Assembly (NCBI GenBank): GCA_021464245.1
Contig: JADCRB010000006.1
Span: 620,001-684,000, forward strand
DNA: 64,000 bases
Direction of reading: 5' to 3'
From: Carallia brachiata
Taxonomy: Eukaryota > Streptophyta > Magnoliopsida > Malpighiales > Rhizophoraceae
Under the pieces are notes generated by a model. The model did no database searches. It saw nothing but the letters and a program-made list of their open reading frames with translations, and was not told where the DNA came from. This document shows, one piece after another, positions 1 to 11,259 of this stretch. A program made the translations under genes and the position numbers. The first letter of the stretch is position 1; each line of letters starts with the position of its first letter.

Positions 1-91
1 GAAAAAATTGGGTTGATAACACCGCTAGCTAAGTCACTATCATCTCTTCATTCATTGTCATTTTTGCCGTTTCTATCTGCCCTTTCTTGAT

Positions 92-304
92 AGCTTGTTA
101 CTTTGGTTTCAGCCTCTTTAGGTCCGCTTGTTCGTCGTAAGTTTGTAATTCTCCCATGGGCTCCGTACTGTTAGGCCTATCTCGCAAGAAATGTGATGAT
201 AATTGAGTATTCAACATCTCTTGCTTTTTGGATCTACCCACCTAACCCTAAGATGCCAATCAGGACTTGACCCGACCCAATAACAGTTATTATTATTTTT
301 TTCT
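92..304. repeat. Dispersed repeat R1, copy a
   Basis: This stretch matches 6,098-6,240 in the same orientation. Shared blocks include the start (TTACTTTGGTTTCA), the middle (TCTTGCTTTTTGGATCTA) and the end (AACAGTTATTATT). This copy is about 60 bp longer in the middle. The other copy abuts the broken end of a LINE, so R1 is probably part of an older mobile element. I do not recognise the family. Confidence 0.6.
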
Positions 305-989
305 TTTTAATGTTTTTTTTGAGCAATTCTTTTGAATGGTTGATCATTCATAATTTTTCTAATTATTACAGTTTAATATATAATTAATTTTTGGATCTCA
401 ACCAACATTTTAAATTTTTTAATGAAATGATTTCTTAAAACGTTATCACATTTTATTAGCAAGAAATTTTGTATTTGAATCGTGTTAGTTTCATATTTAA
501 TTGTAAACTTTTAAAAATATAATATACTTATCTTTTGTTCACAACCCAACAAATTTTCATGTGACATTTTGAAGTTTAATACATAATTCAATCTTATGTA
601 TCATCTAACAATTAAATTTTTGGGGTAAAATAGTTTTTTAAACACTAGTAATGATAAAGACAACATCGTGTCAAATGAGTCTAACAAGCAGATTTTTTGT
701 TGTTCGCGAGACCCAAATTTTAGACAATTTTATTAGCTTTGTTTCTTTTTTCCAATTTATTTTGGTCCAAGAAGATACTAAAAATCTGTTGATTATTTAA
801 AAAATCAGCAGTGCTATAGCTTTCCCAAATCCACGTGTTTTAAGCCCCGTCATGAGATAAATATGCCACTTTTGGAGGAAAAAAAGAATTATTGAGGTGC
901 AATATAACACCAAGGAGCATTTGCATAACTAAACTAGTTAGCATATGTACACAATATATCCTTAAATAAGTATCAACATTGTTTACGCG
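305..989. other. AT-rich intergenic stretch
   Basis: No reading frame, RNA gene or clear repeat structure is visible here. The sequence is AT-rich with short T runs. Confidence 0.6.
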
Positions 990-1604
990 ATGTGCCTTGA
1001 ATACTTGTATATTTTAGACTTCTCTCTACCCTCTCTAACTTTTCTTTACCCTCTACCCTCTGCATCTCCCTCACACTGCCCTCAAGCAAGCATCATCGCT
1101 AGCCAAACACGCCTTCCCCTTCCTTTCCATTTTTGCCCTTCTTTTCCTCCCGTTGGTGCCAACAACTCTCTATTCTCTCCCATTTTCTACTTCTGTTTAG
1201 TTTCTATGGAGCCTTAGGTAGTTTATCAAATCTATCCTTAATAAAGACAACCATGGCCATTTCAGCACCAGATTCAGGTTTTCCTCACATCTACGGCCAT
1301 TTTCAACCTTTCAGTCTTCTTCTCTGGTGTCGGCGCGGATGTGCAGCTCACCGCCGATGACAACGCCGCCACACCGGACCACCAGGTCACAGCGAAAGAT
1401 AGCATCGTCGAAGTTGCTGACGTAGCTCCCTCTGCAGGTTTGTTGCTCGCTCAGCTGTTGGGATCGACGAGGCTGTCACTTTTGTCGTCGACAGCCCCCA
1501 CCACTAGGACTGCTATTGCTGGCGTGGTCAATGGCCCCATTGCCATGCTTTTCGCTGCTGTTACTGACCTTGTCATGACCGCCACCTCCCACCATAGTTT
1601 CTGA
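990..1604 (+). other. Unidentified gene-like stretch: CT-rich leader followed by a GC-richer open frame
   Basis: From about 1,020 to 1,200 the plus strand is strongly pyrimidine-rich (CTCTCTACCCTCT and similar), like a plant 5' leader. An ATG at 1,253 opens a short frame of 35 codons. An overlapping frame, open from 1,245 to 1,604 but without an in-frame ATG, is rich in Ala, Thr and Ser and clearly more GC-rich than its surroundings. A small frameshift could once have joined the two, so this may be a decayed first exon or part of a mobile element. I recognise no domain and propose no function. Confidence 0.25.
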
Positions 1605-2880
1605 TGCTAAAGAGATTGGCTTGATTGGTTTTTGTGGACTCTTTTTAGGATGAGTATTAGGCTATGTTTGGATGAGTTATTTTGGGATGCTTGCTCTTTT
1701 ACATTTGTATTTAGTTGTGTGTGTTAGTAGGTTAGAAATTTGGGAAATTGTTGTTGGCTGTACTAGATTGATTTTTATCGTAGGTCCACCAGAGTGCGGT
1801 ATGTGTTGCAATATACAGTTTTGCCTGAATAAGGTATATCTACTTTAGACCTTAGTTTCAGGCAGGACTAACCTCATTCTGGTTTCTTCCCTTATTAGGA
1901 GATCTCGTCAAAACAGATCGTCTGCCCCGTTAGTTAATGGTCATTCATGTCGTGTGTAGGTCATTTTGGCTGTATTATACTACTACCTTGTGAAGGTTCT
2001 TTCGATAATCTCGAGTCAAAACTATGTACAAAATTGATTTATATTAATGCAATCTCTTTGGTTAAAAATAAAAACATTGTTCACATGATAAAATATTGGA
2101 CTAAACTCAACATAGGCCTTGACGAAAATTTTATTAGAATGATATATATTAAAATGTTCTTAGTATTTGATGATGAATTAGTTTGCAATTGCTAGATTTA
2201 TAATAATATTTTAACTAAAATGTCACATAAGCAACATTGTCAATATATCGATTGTGCAAAAAATTGAATCTGTATAATAATGGCCTTGGTGAGTGAATAG
2301 TTCTTGTACAAGTCTCTAAAGTTGGAGATGACTAGCATATTACTATAATTAATTTGTTGTGATAACAAAAAATTGTGATCTATATATCAGTCTTATCCTT
2401 CAAACAAGGTGAGTAATCTCTCAAGATAATTTGAGGTATCCACAACGACTTTCTTTAGTTGGCGTATAAACGGTGATTATACTGCACATCCATTTAAAAC
2501 AGGCCTCTAAACAAGCATCTATACTTGCACTCTTAAATTGAGCTATAGAGCTTACTGTTGCAATTTACAACCCCAAAAATCTCACTCTTATAGCATCGCT
2601 AAAAAGAATCATCAATCATCCCAAGCATACAAATAATAAATAAGATCAACTCAAACACAAATTGCATAAACAAATTCAAGCCACGTAATTACAGTTTATT
2701 TACAAATAGACTAGGATTAAACCTTTAACCAAAGGTTCTTTCACAACAAGAGTAATGCATGTATGAGCATTTCCAATTTATGCATAACCTCCACAATCGA
2801 AGGACAATCTATCAACCTTCTTTTAATGCACTAAAAGTTAGGTCAAAAATTTGTGTTAAATCATTAGTAGTGATGTAAAG
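1605..2880. other. Intergenic, no recognisable feature
   Basis: Only short chance frames are seen, with no conserved motif. Composition becomes AT-rich again after the GC-richer block that ends near 1,604. Confidence 0.5.
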
Positions 2881-3215
2881 TGAGTAGCCCAAGAATTCTT
2901 GGATCAGAAGGATTGTCAGAAAAGGCTCAAAAAGTAAATTCTAGAAGACTAGAAAAAACTTGATTCGCAAGCTTATCTAGAATGTTCTGAGTATATTTCA
3001 AGTGTATTCCATGCATGTTCTAGAATACTGCATATTCTAGAATTATGTGACAATATTTCCATTCTTAGCCAACTAACTTAATTATAAATACGTATGTAAT
3101 TTTAAGAGCTAAAACTATTCCATTGAATGATATTCTAGAGTTTTATAAAGAGATTGTCTTTGTTATCTTTTTCTCTTTGAGAAGTGTTGTCATTTAAGGC
3201 TTAATCATGTATTGT
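2881..3215 (+). repeat. Possible solo-LTR-like remnant
   Basis: The segment has repeated TTCTAGAA-type motifs (for example near 3,019-3,042), a TATA-like ATTATAAATAC near 3,081 and a short leader-like run after it. This style is common in plant copia LTRs. I could not define both ends or a target duplication, so this is a weak call made from texture only. Confidence 0.25.
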
Positions 3216-3225
3216 CTTTTACTAC

Positions 3226-3337
3226 GTCAAATAGGATAATTGTCGAGTAGTAATAAATTAACCTCAAATAAGATAATTGTCAAGTAGCAATGGATTAACC
3301 TCAAATAAGATAATTGTTAAGTAGCAATAGATCAACT
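3226..3337. repeat. Tandem repeat, 37-bp unit, about three copies
   Basis: The unit containing CAAATAAGATAATTGTCAAG starts near 3,226, 3,263 and 3,300. The copies differ at a few bases each. Confidence 0.75.
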
Positions 3338-3425
3338 ATCAATCGGCCTTGCAAGCTCTGTCTTTCTGCAACTTACCCAATAACTCCTCATCCAACTGTT
3401 TATATTCCGGTTCATATCTTTCTGC

Positions 3426-3905
3426 AAAATTTGAATCGTCTTCTTCAAACCCGGCTTATAAACAATTTTATTAGCTTTACTTAATTCCTAGTTATTTTGG
3501 TTCAATAAAATAATGAAAATGCATTAATTTCTAAAAATAAAAAATAAATAAAAATTAACCGTATATTTCTTATATGTTTCACTAAATATGTTCACTTAAC
3601 CATACTTTATAAATAATTATTGAAAATTTGCCATCATATTAAAGGCTTTAAGGAAGAAAGAACCCTTATAGACATTTATTGTGTGAGCTACTATAATTTT
3701 AACATCTGGCATCTCAATTAAGTCTGCCTGTAGTTTACAGTAACAAGAACTTGATTGTTGGATGCCATCCTAAAAAGCCATGCCTCATAAGAGCTTCAAA
3801 ACGCGTATGCTCAAAGAATTATGGAACCATTTGGTTTGTTAATTTTAGGTGGACCAGTTTTATTTTGGATAACTCATTCAGTCAAATGATCCAACCCATA
3901 ATCCT
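3426..3905. repeat. Dispersed repeat B, copy 1 (about 480 bp)
   Basis: Nearly identical over its full length to 18,391-18,869, same orientation, with only scattered single-base differences. Both copies start at AAAATTTGAATCG and end at CAACCCATAATCCT, after which the flanks are unrelated. The sharp ends and the match 15 kb away point to a mobile or recently copied unit. A short frame at 3,751-3,945 lies in it but has no recognisable domain and runs past the repeat end. Confidence 0.8.
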
Positions 3906-4188
3906 CTCTCTTTTTTTCCTCTTTTGTTTGAATGTTCATTTATAGCCGCTTTTGTTATTCCTTTCTCTCCCCTCTATTTTTTCTAGTCAAAGGGAAGGCA
4001 AAGCCTATAAAGGCAAACTAAGTGGCTACCATATTGGGCTTGTGGACACTTATAACATTTTGCTGGATAATAAATATTACTCTATTAGGAGGCTAAAGCA
4101 TGTATACCCTCATCCAATATAACAACATAATTTGCAAGTGAATTTGTCACACAATTCCCTTTCTATACACATGAGATAAATAAACCTA

Positions 4189-6093
4189 CTATTTTTTCCT
4201 CAACATCTCCTTACAACTATTAACAAGGTTTGTATAAGGGTGAGTATCAATTATGTCTTTGAGTATAGCCGGCAATTCTAACTTAGAATCGACTTCCAGC
4301 AACACCAAACGAATCCATAATTTCATGTCATGTACGACCCAGTTAAAATCTCTCATAATTTTGCTGCAAACGTTGTGCAAAATCCAATATGATGTGCAAA
4401 ACCTAAAATCCACTTCCTCGAACAATCTTTAATGACTCTCTCAACACAAGCCATACCCAAACTCCCCTTTGAAGAGCCATCTGTATTAAGCTTAATCCAC
4501 TCTCCAGTCAGTGGCTGCCACTCTACTAACTAGATCGTTCGAGCAGGGTGTTGAATCTTATCAATACTCTTCAACTTCCCTTGCACCAGTTCCTCATACA
4601 ACTATCAAACAACGTTTTTTGGAAAACAATTCCATATCTTCTCATTAAAAACTCTGTCATTCCTCCAATTCCACACCTTCCAGCTAACAACACTCACCAA
4701 TTTTTATAGCTAAACAAACATGATTGCAAAAGGCTAAATTCTAGTCAGCCTTGCCAAACTAATAGGAAAAAAACCACACGCATAGTTGACAGAACTAAAT
4801 CACACCAAAGACGTGCGACATGCCAACAATCACGAAGAAGATGAAGCAAACTCTCCTTCTAAAATCCACACAAGGGATAGAGGCTTTGCTGCAAAAAACC
4901 CTGCCTATGCCATTCCAAAGTAGTTATGAGCTTGCCCTGACACACTTGCCATAAGAAGCACTGAATCCGCTCCGGTGCGCTAAGCTTCCACAAACCATAA
5001 AATTTGGAATTCCAACCAATTCCTACATTCACAGGCAACGAACCATTATAAGTTATCTTTGCGAAAAAAAATCTCATCCTGGGTGGCTTTCCAATGAACA
5101 GTGTCAATATTTCCTTCTCTGCAGCGAACCAAACTTGTTACTAAGAGAGCTCATATATCGACAATAGATGTTCCAAGCTAGGCCAATTCCAACCCACACC
5201 CAGTAGCCACTAATACACAACTGGCCTTTTAAGCTCTTCCAATGACAACTCCCTCAACACTACTGTACTGAGTGGCACCTCACCCAGCCACACATTTTTC
5301 CAAAACAAAATCCTCTAACCTTTACCCAACCTCCAAATACTCCCTTATTCCACCACTTCTTTAGACTGCACCATACCTCACCGCACATCTGAGGAAGCCT
5401 AACGAGAAGGGAAAATATCATCCTCAGTCTAGCAATACTTCCCACAAAGGATGCGTGCCCATGAAGCATCTAGCTCCTTAATAAAGCGCCAATTCAATTT
5501 AGACAAAAGCACTTTGTTAACTAACGCAGTCGGTCGAACCTTGAGGCCATTTAATTGTTTTAGCAAACACATTGTCTTCCAATTAACTAAATGGACCTGT
5601 TTCTCATTTTTTGTGTCACCCCATAGAAAATTCCTGTTGAGCTTATCAAAAGTATCACAAAATTACGTCGGAAGCATATCTGTTTGCATTGTATACACAG
5701 GGATGGTAGATGTTACAGCTTTGACAAGCGTTATTCGCACCGCAAAAGACAATTGCTGCGCTTTCCAACAAACTAACTTCCCTTGAACCTTCTCCAAAAC
5801 ACCTCTAAACATTAAGGGAGACAAACAACCTTAAATAGTGGACACCCCAAGATATCTTCCCAAATCCTCAGTTAATGCAATTTTGGCTTGATTACTTAGA
5901 ATCCGAGCATCATGTCTGTTAACATTTGGTGACACTATCAATTTGGACTTTTAAAAACTCACTTGCTGCCCTGATGCCATACAAAATACATCCAAAACTA
6001 GCTTAACTGCCACCACCTGACTCGTAGACACCTTTTCAAACAAAAGGACATCATCAGCACAAAATAAATGTGTAATCTCTCTCCCCCCTTCTA
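4189..6093 (-). mobile_element. Decayed LINE (non-LTR retrotransposon): RT C-terminal part, zinc-binding domain, RNase H
   Basis: Read on the minus strand from 6,093 downward, the translation shows the reverse transcriptase block around FCADDVLLFEK (about 6,020-6,060; ADD is the catalytic aspartate motif), then a block resembling GRYLGV near 5,850. Next comes the plant LINE zinc-binding region near 4,860-5,110, including WKLSAPERIQCFLWQ. The RNase H domain begins with KLNTDGSSKG near 4,490 and ends with HPYTNLVNSCKEM near 4,210. Several in-frame stops and frameshifts separate these blocks, so it cannot make a working protein. The 5' half is missing: repeat R1b begins a few bases beyond the RT block. 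Strong identification at superfamily level; clade not determined. Confidence 0.85.
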
Positions 6094-6097
6094 ATTG

Positions 6098-6240
6098 CTT
6101 ATTACTTTGGTTTCAACATCTTTGAGTCCGGCTGTTTGTTGTAACTGAGTATTTTCCAATCTCTTGCTTTTTGGATCTAGATGCCTGATCCTAGAAAGCC
6201 AATCCAGACTTGGCCTAAATCGATAACAGTTATTATTTTT
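6098..6240. repeat. Dispersed repeat R1, copy b
   Basis: Diverged, shorter copy of 92-304. It starts just beyond the point where the LINE reverse-transcriptase homology stops, so it probably marks the insertion or recombination that truncated the LINE. Confidence 0.6.
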
Positions 6241-7546
6241 TTGAACTTCAAAGCAAGCGTTGGATAGACCACCGTCAGTTCGATACCAAAACACCAAATA
6301 TATGTTCATGTGGATCTGGTTTCAAATTAATTTTATTTTGAAGCTAAATATTTTCGATTAATGTCAACGCCAATATTAACAATTCTTTAAAAGTCCAATT
6401 GACGTCCACCAATATTGAGTCACCATTGTATGAAAGAAATTGGAAGGCTGAGCGTTGTTCAAATTTGACAACCTCGGCCAACTATCGAAGAAGAAGAGAA
6501 CCAATGAAAGAAAGTTATCTGCGATTGTGTTAAAAAAAATTAAAAAAAAATGGAAAAAGACCCATTAAAGAGAGTTGCCCATTCAAAAATGGAGTTGGAG
6601 TGTTCTTTGATGAACAACCACAAGGATTTCGTACTCTCGTGGAGTAATTGTGATGAAACACTATTAAAAGAAAAAAAAATCAAATCATTTAATCAAAAAT
6701 GTGAAACATAGAAATAAAGGTGATTAATATAAGAAATGAGAAAAATGCTAGTAAAAATAATAAATAAATAACTGATTTGACGCAAGAAAAACTTCAAAAA
6801 AATATCAATAAGAAAATTGTTGCGCCTGTACGAGTAAAGCCAATGGGAAAAACTGTAAGAATTTTTTTTTTCACCACTAAAGATATTTTCGGAGTCGTTA
6901 AGACGATTCTCACCTCTTCAATTCTCACGAGTCATAAAAAATACTGAAGTTTGAAATTTAAAGTGTGAGTCTGGAGTAATTAATTACGGTTGGAAAATAA
7001 GTTGAATTTTTGGAAATATAACTTTATACTTTTTTAAATTTTAAAAAATTTATTATAAATACATCAGTCATTGATAATCAATATTATTCTAATATTATTC
7101 TAGTATCATTCTAATCATTGCATTCACATAACATTTTTATCATAAGCATTTTTTGTAATACATGTCCCAAGTTATGAATGAAGCAAATACAACTTAAAAA
7201 TGAAATAATTTTTAAGTAATTAATAAAAAAAATTAATAATTTCTTACTCAGAGATATCAATTAAAATACCTCTTAAAATTTGAGGATTTCAATATTCAAA
7301 TCGCACAAAAAATCAATAAATGAATACAAAGTCAACATTATTGTACAAACTTTGTCCAACATTGTTTTGCGTGGTAAAATAATAGACCACCAAAGTCAAA
7401 AGAGATGCTCGTAAGCAACGAGCACTAATATCTGTTTTCTGAAAAAAAAAAAAGAGCACTAACATCTAAGTTCAGCCCAACGTCAACTGCCAGTCAATTA
7501 TCGACATTTTGAACTATTTCAGGCTCTTTGTTATCCTTGTGCTCAA
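6241..7546. other. AT-rich intergenic stretch
   Basis: No coding or structural feature could be supported. Its right part is the region downstream of the minus-strand kinase gene and may hold that gene's 3' UTR and polyadenylation site. Confidence 0.5.
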
Positions 7547-9791
7547 TCAATCCCTCTTATCAAAACTATGCTGCCCAACAGAACCTATCATTGGATGGAT
7601 CTGGATGGAGTCCCGCATTCGGTCGAGAAATGGACGCAAGCATCCGCATGTATGCGATCTGGTGTCCCACTCCTGAGAAGCCAAATTGTCCAGAAGTTTG
7701 ACCAATTCAGATATGTTAGGTCGATCTTCAAGGTCCCGACTAATACACTTCATGGCAATGTCAAACGCTTGGTGCCATCCACTCCGGGGATATAGACCTT
7801 TAAGCAAAGGGTCAGCCTTAAGTGGAAACTTCTCCTTGTGTATTAACTCTCGTCTTGCCTGCAGGAGATGCGACACAGAATCCATAAGCTCCATCATCAA
7901 TATTGCTGCTCTTGATGTATACAAATACAGGCACTTCAATTATCCAAGCAAGCCACTGCCTCCCAAGTTATTATATATAAACAACTTGATATAAATTCTA
8001 GAACTTAAAGAACAGCATGATGTGTATTCTGGCATTTTTCTTGTTCTGTCTAACCAAAAAAGTTATTAGGGTATGAATTGCATCATAGAATACTTTCTTG
8101 AGCACGGACAGGTCAACGACAACCATATGCCTTTGGAGTAACATTATAAAAACGGAGAATAAAGAAAAGAGCTTGATTTGGTATACATACATTCGTAGTC
8201 AGATAATACACATATAAAGTATGTTTTTTATAATAAACTTGATTATTTTTATAATTGTATTTATTATTTTTACAACAAAAAATAACGTGTTAATTTTTTG
8301 TGTCATATTTTATCAATTTTGTCATAAAAATAAATAAACTCGTCACAATAAGTATACCAAATATGTGGATACTAAACTTTTTTTTAAAGAAAATATCTTA
8401 CCCAGACAAGCAGAACCCTCTCCTCTTCATCTCTTGCCACTTCACATAACTTCTTGCCTGTCATGAGCTGCAAAAGCAACTCACCTAAACAAAAGACATC
8501 TGATTCATATGTCGCAACACCCATTGCATACTCTGGTCCGCCAAACCCGACCTCGAGCGCGAGATTAGCAGGACCATCAAAAGTTATACGCCCAACTCCA
8601 ATTGTGGCTATGCCAAAATTAACTAGGATGGGATTGTGATCCTTGCCAAGCAGAATATTGGTGCATTTTAATCCTCCAAATACAATTTTTTGATGGCGCA
8701 AGTACTCTAAACATCTGGCCACATCAACAGCTATTTTCATTCTTGTGGTCCAATCCAAGGGTTGTTGATCAGGTGCAAGATCTGTACGAAGAAAAATGAC
8801 GATCATAAGAAGACACCATAGCAATTGTAAGGAAAAAGTGTACAATTTGCGTACCAAGCAAGTGATGATCAAGAAATGCTAATGGCATGACATCGTAAAC
8901 CAATAGCCTCTCTTCTCCGACTATACAATATCCAAGAAACTTGACGATATTGGGATGATCCATTGCGCTTAAGATCAAAATTTCAGTTGCGAATTTCTTA
9001 ATCACTTCAAGCACATCTAGCGCGAGCCGTTTGACAGTGACATCCTATGTCAAAGTCAAAGATTAAATTCAAGTCTCAAATAAGTACCATCAAAAGAGCA
9101 GATTAGGCATTTCACATTGCGACCATTAAACTGAATATCTGTGTTTTCTTTTTTCTTTTCTTTTCTTTCTTTTCTGGTTTTCTTTTTTTTCTGTATAAAG
9201 AAACAATTAATATTCATATAAAAAAGGATGTTCCAAAAACGGTTTAGAATAAGATAAAGGTAATATAAGCAGAACCTTCTTAAGTCTCTTCAAGGAACCT
9301 TTGTAAAATTTTCCAAATTTTCCTTCACCCAAACAGCGATCTGCACTAAAATTGTCCGTTGCTTCCACAAGTTCTTCAAAAGTAAACTTTATGCCAGCCC
9401 TTATCTTGTCTTGTGGAATCAAATCCTTTAAGCCTGAATTCTCCAAGTCCAAAGATAATAAATCATCCTCGTCCGCCGCCTCGCCCTCCTCCTCCTCCTC
9501 CTCTATACTCCAATCCACGACTGGCTCTGGTTGCAACAGTTCTAAAGCTCAGAAAACACGAGCAAAAAACAAAGTGTAAAACATCAAAACTATGTTGCTC
9601 ATATTGATATTTTCAGAAAACATGAAAAGTTCGAACAAAATCTAAGGCAGAACTTTTACGCTAAAATGGAAAATTTTACCAAAAATAAGGGGTGCTTTTG
9701 TTCCTCACTCCTTCTCGGGTTTGACGGCCAGCACTGCTTGCTTACTTGATTGCCCATCGCAGTGAAGATAGCCCATATCCATAGACTCCAT
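7547..9791 (-). CDS. Receptor-like/cytoplasmic protein kinase homologue, predicted pseudokinase (five exons)
   Basis: The minus-strand gene model has exons 9791-9746, 9547-9276, 9044-8855, 8781-8402 and about 7933-7547; the four introns have GT donors and AG acceptors and the phases agree, giving 1,275 nt (424 aa plus stop). Exon 1 starts at an ATG (MESMDMGYL). Exon 2 has an acidic Glu-rich stretch, then FTFEELVEATDNFS and an intact glycine loop (GEGKFGKFYKG). Exon 3 starts with VTVK, keeping the ATP-binding Lys. Exon 4 has FGGLKCTNILL where HRDxKxxNILL is expected and NFG in place of DFG, so the catalytic base and the metal-binding Asp are both lost. PEYA and the F-helix region follow, and exon 5 holds the C-lobe end (DRPNISELVKLL). 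The domain order fits plant RLK/RLCK kinases. It probably acts as a binding or decoy protein rather than an enzyme, but that is inference. The start of exon 5 is the least certain boundary. Confidence 0.7.
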
Positions 9792-9873
9792 TAAAACCCA
9801 ACACACAAGGAAAAAGCACTAGTAGGGTTCTTTTAGTGACGACTGTTTTAGGGTTTTGGGGGAATATTTTACT

Positions 9874-10002
9874 TTCATTTTTTTTTTTAATTTTGTTTTT
9901 TGTTTTTTGTTTTTGTTTTTTGTTTTTTTGTTTTTTTTTTCAAATCAGGATTTATGCGGATTCTTGATGAAGGCTATCTTCATTTTTTTTTTTTTTTTTA
10001 CA
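9874..10002. repeat. Poly-T and (T)nG-rich low-complexity tract
   Basis: Runs of T broken by single G residues (TTTTTTGTTTTTTG pattern) at about 9,879-9,941, followed by a further T run at about 9,982-9,999. On the minus strand these are A-rich tails. The second run lies next to the LINE RNase H fragment at 10,090-10,476, though on the side expected for that element's 3' end. Confidence 0.7.
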
Positions 10003-10089
10003 TGAAAAGAAGTAGTTTCATTAAACAGAGCAATCCGAATCTAACAAACTAGAAAGTTCACTAGGAGGGTTGGTAGATGTCAATTTGAT

Positions 10090-10476
10090 ACTAACTGAAA
10101 TCCTAAAAAAACCGCTGTTGCCTCGGCTTGTAGGGCTGATCTGGTCTTCTTTGTCATGATACGGCCATCCACCAGCTGTCCCCTATAACTTCTGCAGACT
10201 ACCGCAATGCCAGCCCTGCTGCTGTTCACGTCGAAGTTGCATCACAGTTCACTTTGCAAAGGCCTCTGGCTGGTGGTACCCATCGAGCATCCTGGGCCCC
10301 TGTCCGAGCCGTTTGCTTTCTCTTTGCAAATAATGGAGCTCTGATACAGAGGATCGGATACGTTCCAAAAATATGCGCGGGTCTGATTGCTGCTGCTCGG
10401 AAATAAATTCATTTTTTTCCATAACATAGATAACAAATTTTTTTTTTCCTACAAAAAATTCAAATTCGTTTTGCAC
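10090..10476 (-). mobile_element. LINE RNase H-domain fragment
   Basis: Minus-strand translation gives KVNCDAT near 10,235-10,255, followed one frame away by GIAVVCRSYRGQLVDGR and then SALQAEATA near 10,115-10,145. These match the conserved Asp block, the strand after it and the ALxAEAxA helix of RNase H domains found at the end of plant LINEs. The frame changes between blocks, so it is a remnant. The poly-A-like tract at 9,982-9,999 (minus sense) lies downstream, as expected for a LINE 3' end. Confidence 0.6.
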
Positions 10477-11259
10477 GTCCTACGGTGGATCCCAATGCCA
10501 CTCCACCGTGATGTAGATCTTCGTTACCAGTCGACCAAACCTCTGATTGATGTTATCGGAGGTGACAACTTATTGTCATTTTAATATTTCGCATACTTTT
10601 CTTGAAGTACTTCAGTTGAGTGGTAATTTAGGTAGTTTAAAAGTATAAAACACAACGTTATATTCTAAATTCGTTAATATTATAATTAAATTTAAAAAAG
10701 AATTATTTTACGTTTAGTAGTACTCTGATAGTGGATCTTACTTATGAAGAGATTAAATTAAGACATCTACAACCAAAATGTTAACTTCAATTTTAAGATC
10801 TAATAACTGTTATATACGTAAAATGATTTTTTTTATGGTTAAACCAAAAAAAAAAGTGTAATTGATATAATACAATTAAAATATGGAGTTGTGGATAGTT
10901 ACATTTTGTTTTATTTTTTATAATTATTAAATAAAATTAACATATTAACATTTTTAATGATGAATTTTTAATATATTTGACTTTTTATTTTTTGAAAATT
11001 AAAAAATACATGTCACATATACATGGAGGTAAAAAAATATAAAAATAATTATCACTAGCATAATCTTTAAAACATTAATTAAATGTAAGCACTTTTTTTA
11101 TTTCACTTAGTATATGTATATCAAACAAAAATAAACTAATAAATGAGCACTTAATAATAAAAAATATTAAGTAATAATTAAAAAAATATATTATTAAATA
11201 ATTAAAATTTAAAAAAAGAAAAAAATGAATAAGCAGTTAGATTTTATTGGGTATCAAAC
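10477..11259. other. AT-rich intergenic stretch between the two kinase copies
   Basis: Very AT-rich with many A/T runs. No frame or repeat could be supported. It separates the LINE RNase H fragment from the truncated 3' end of the kinase pseudogene. Confidence 0.5.
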
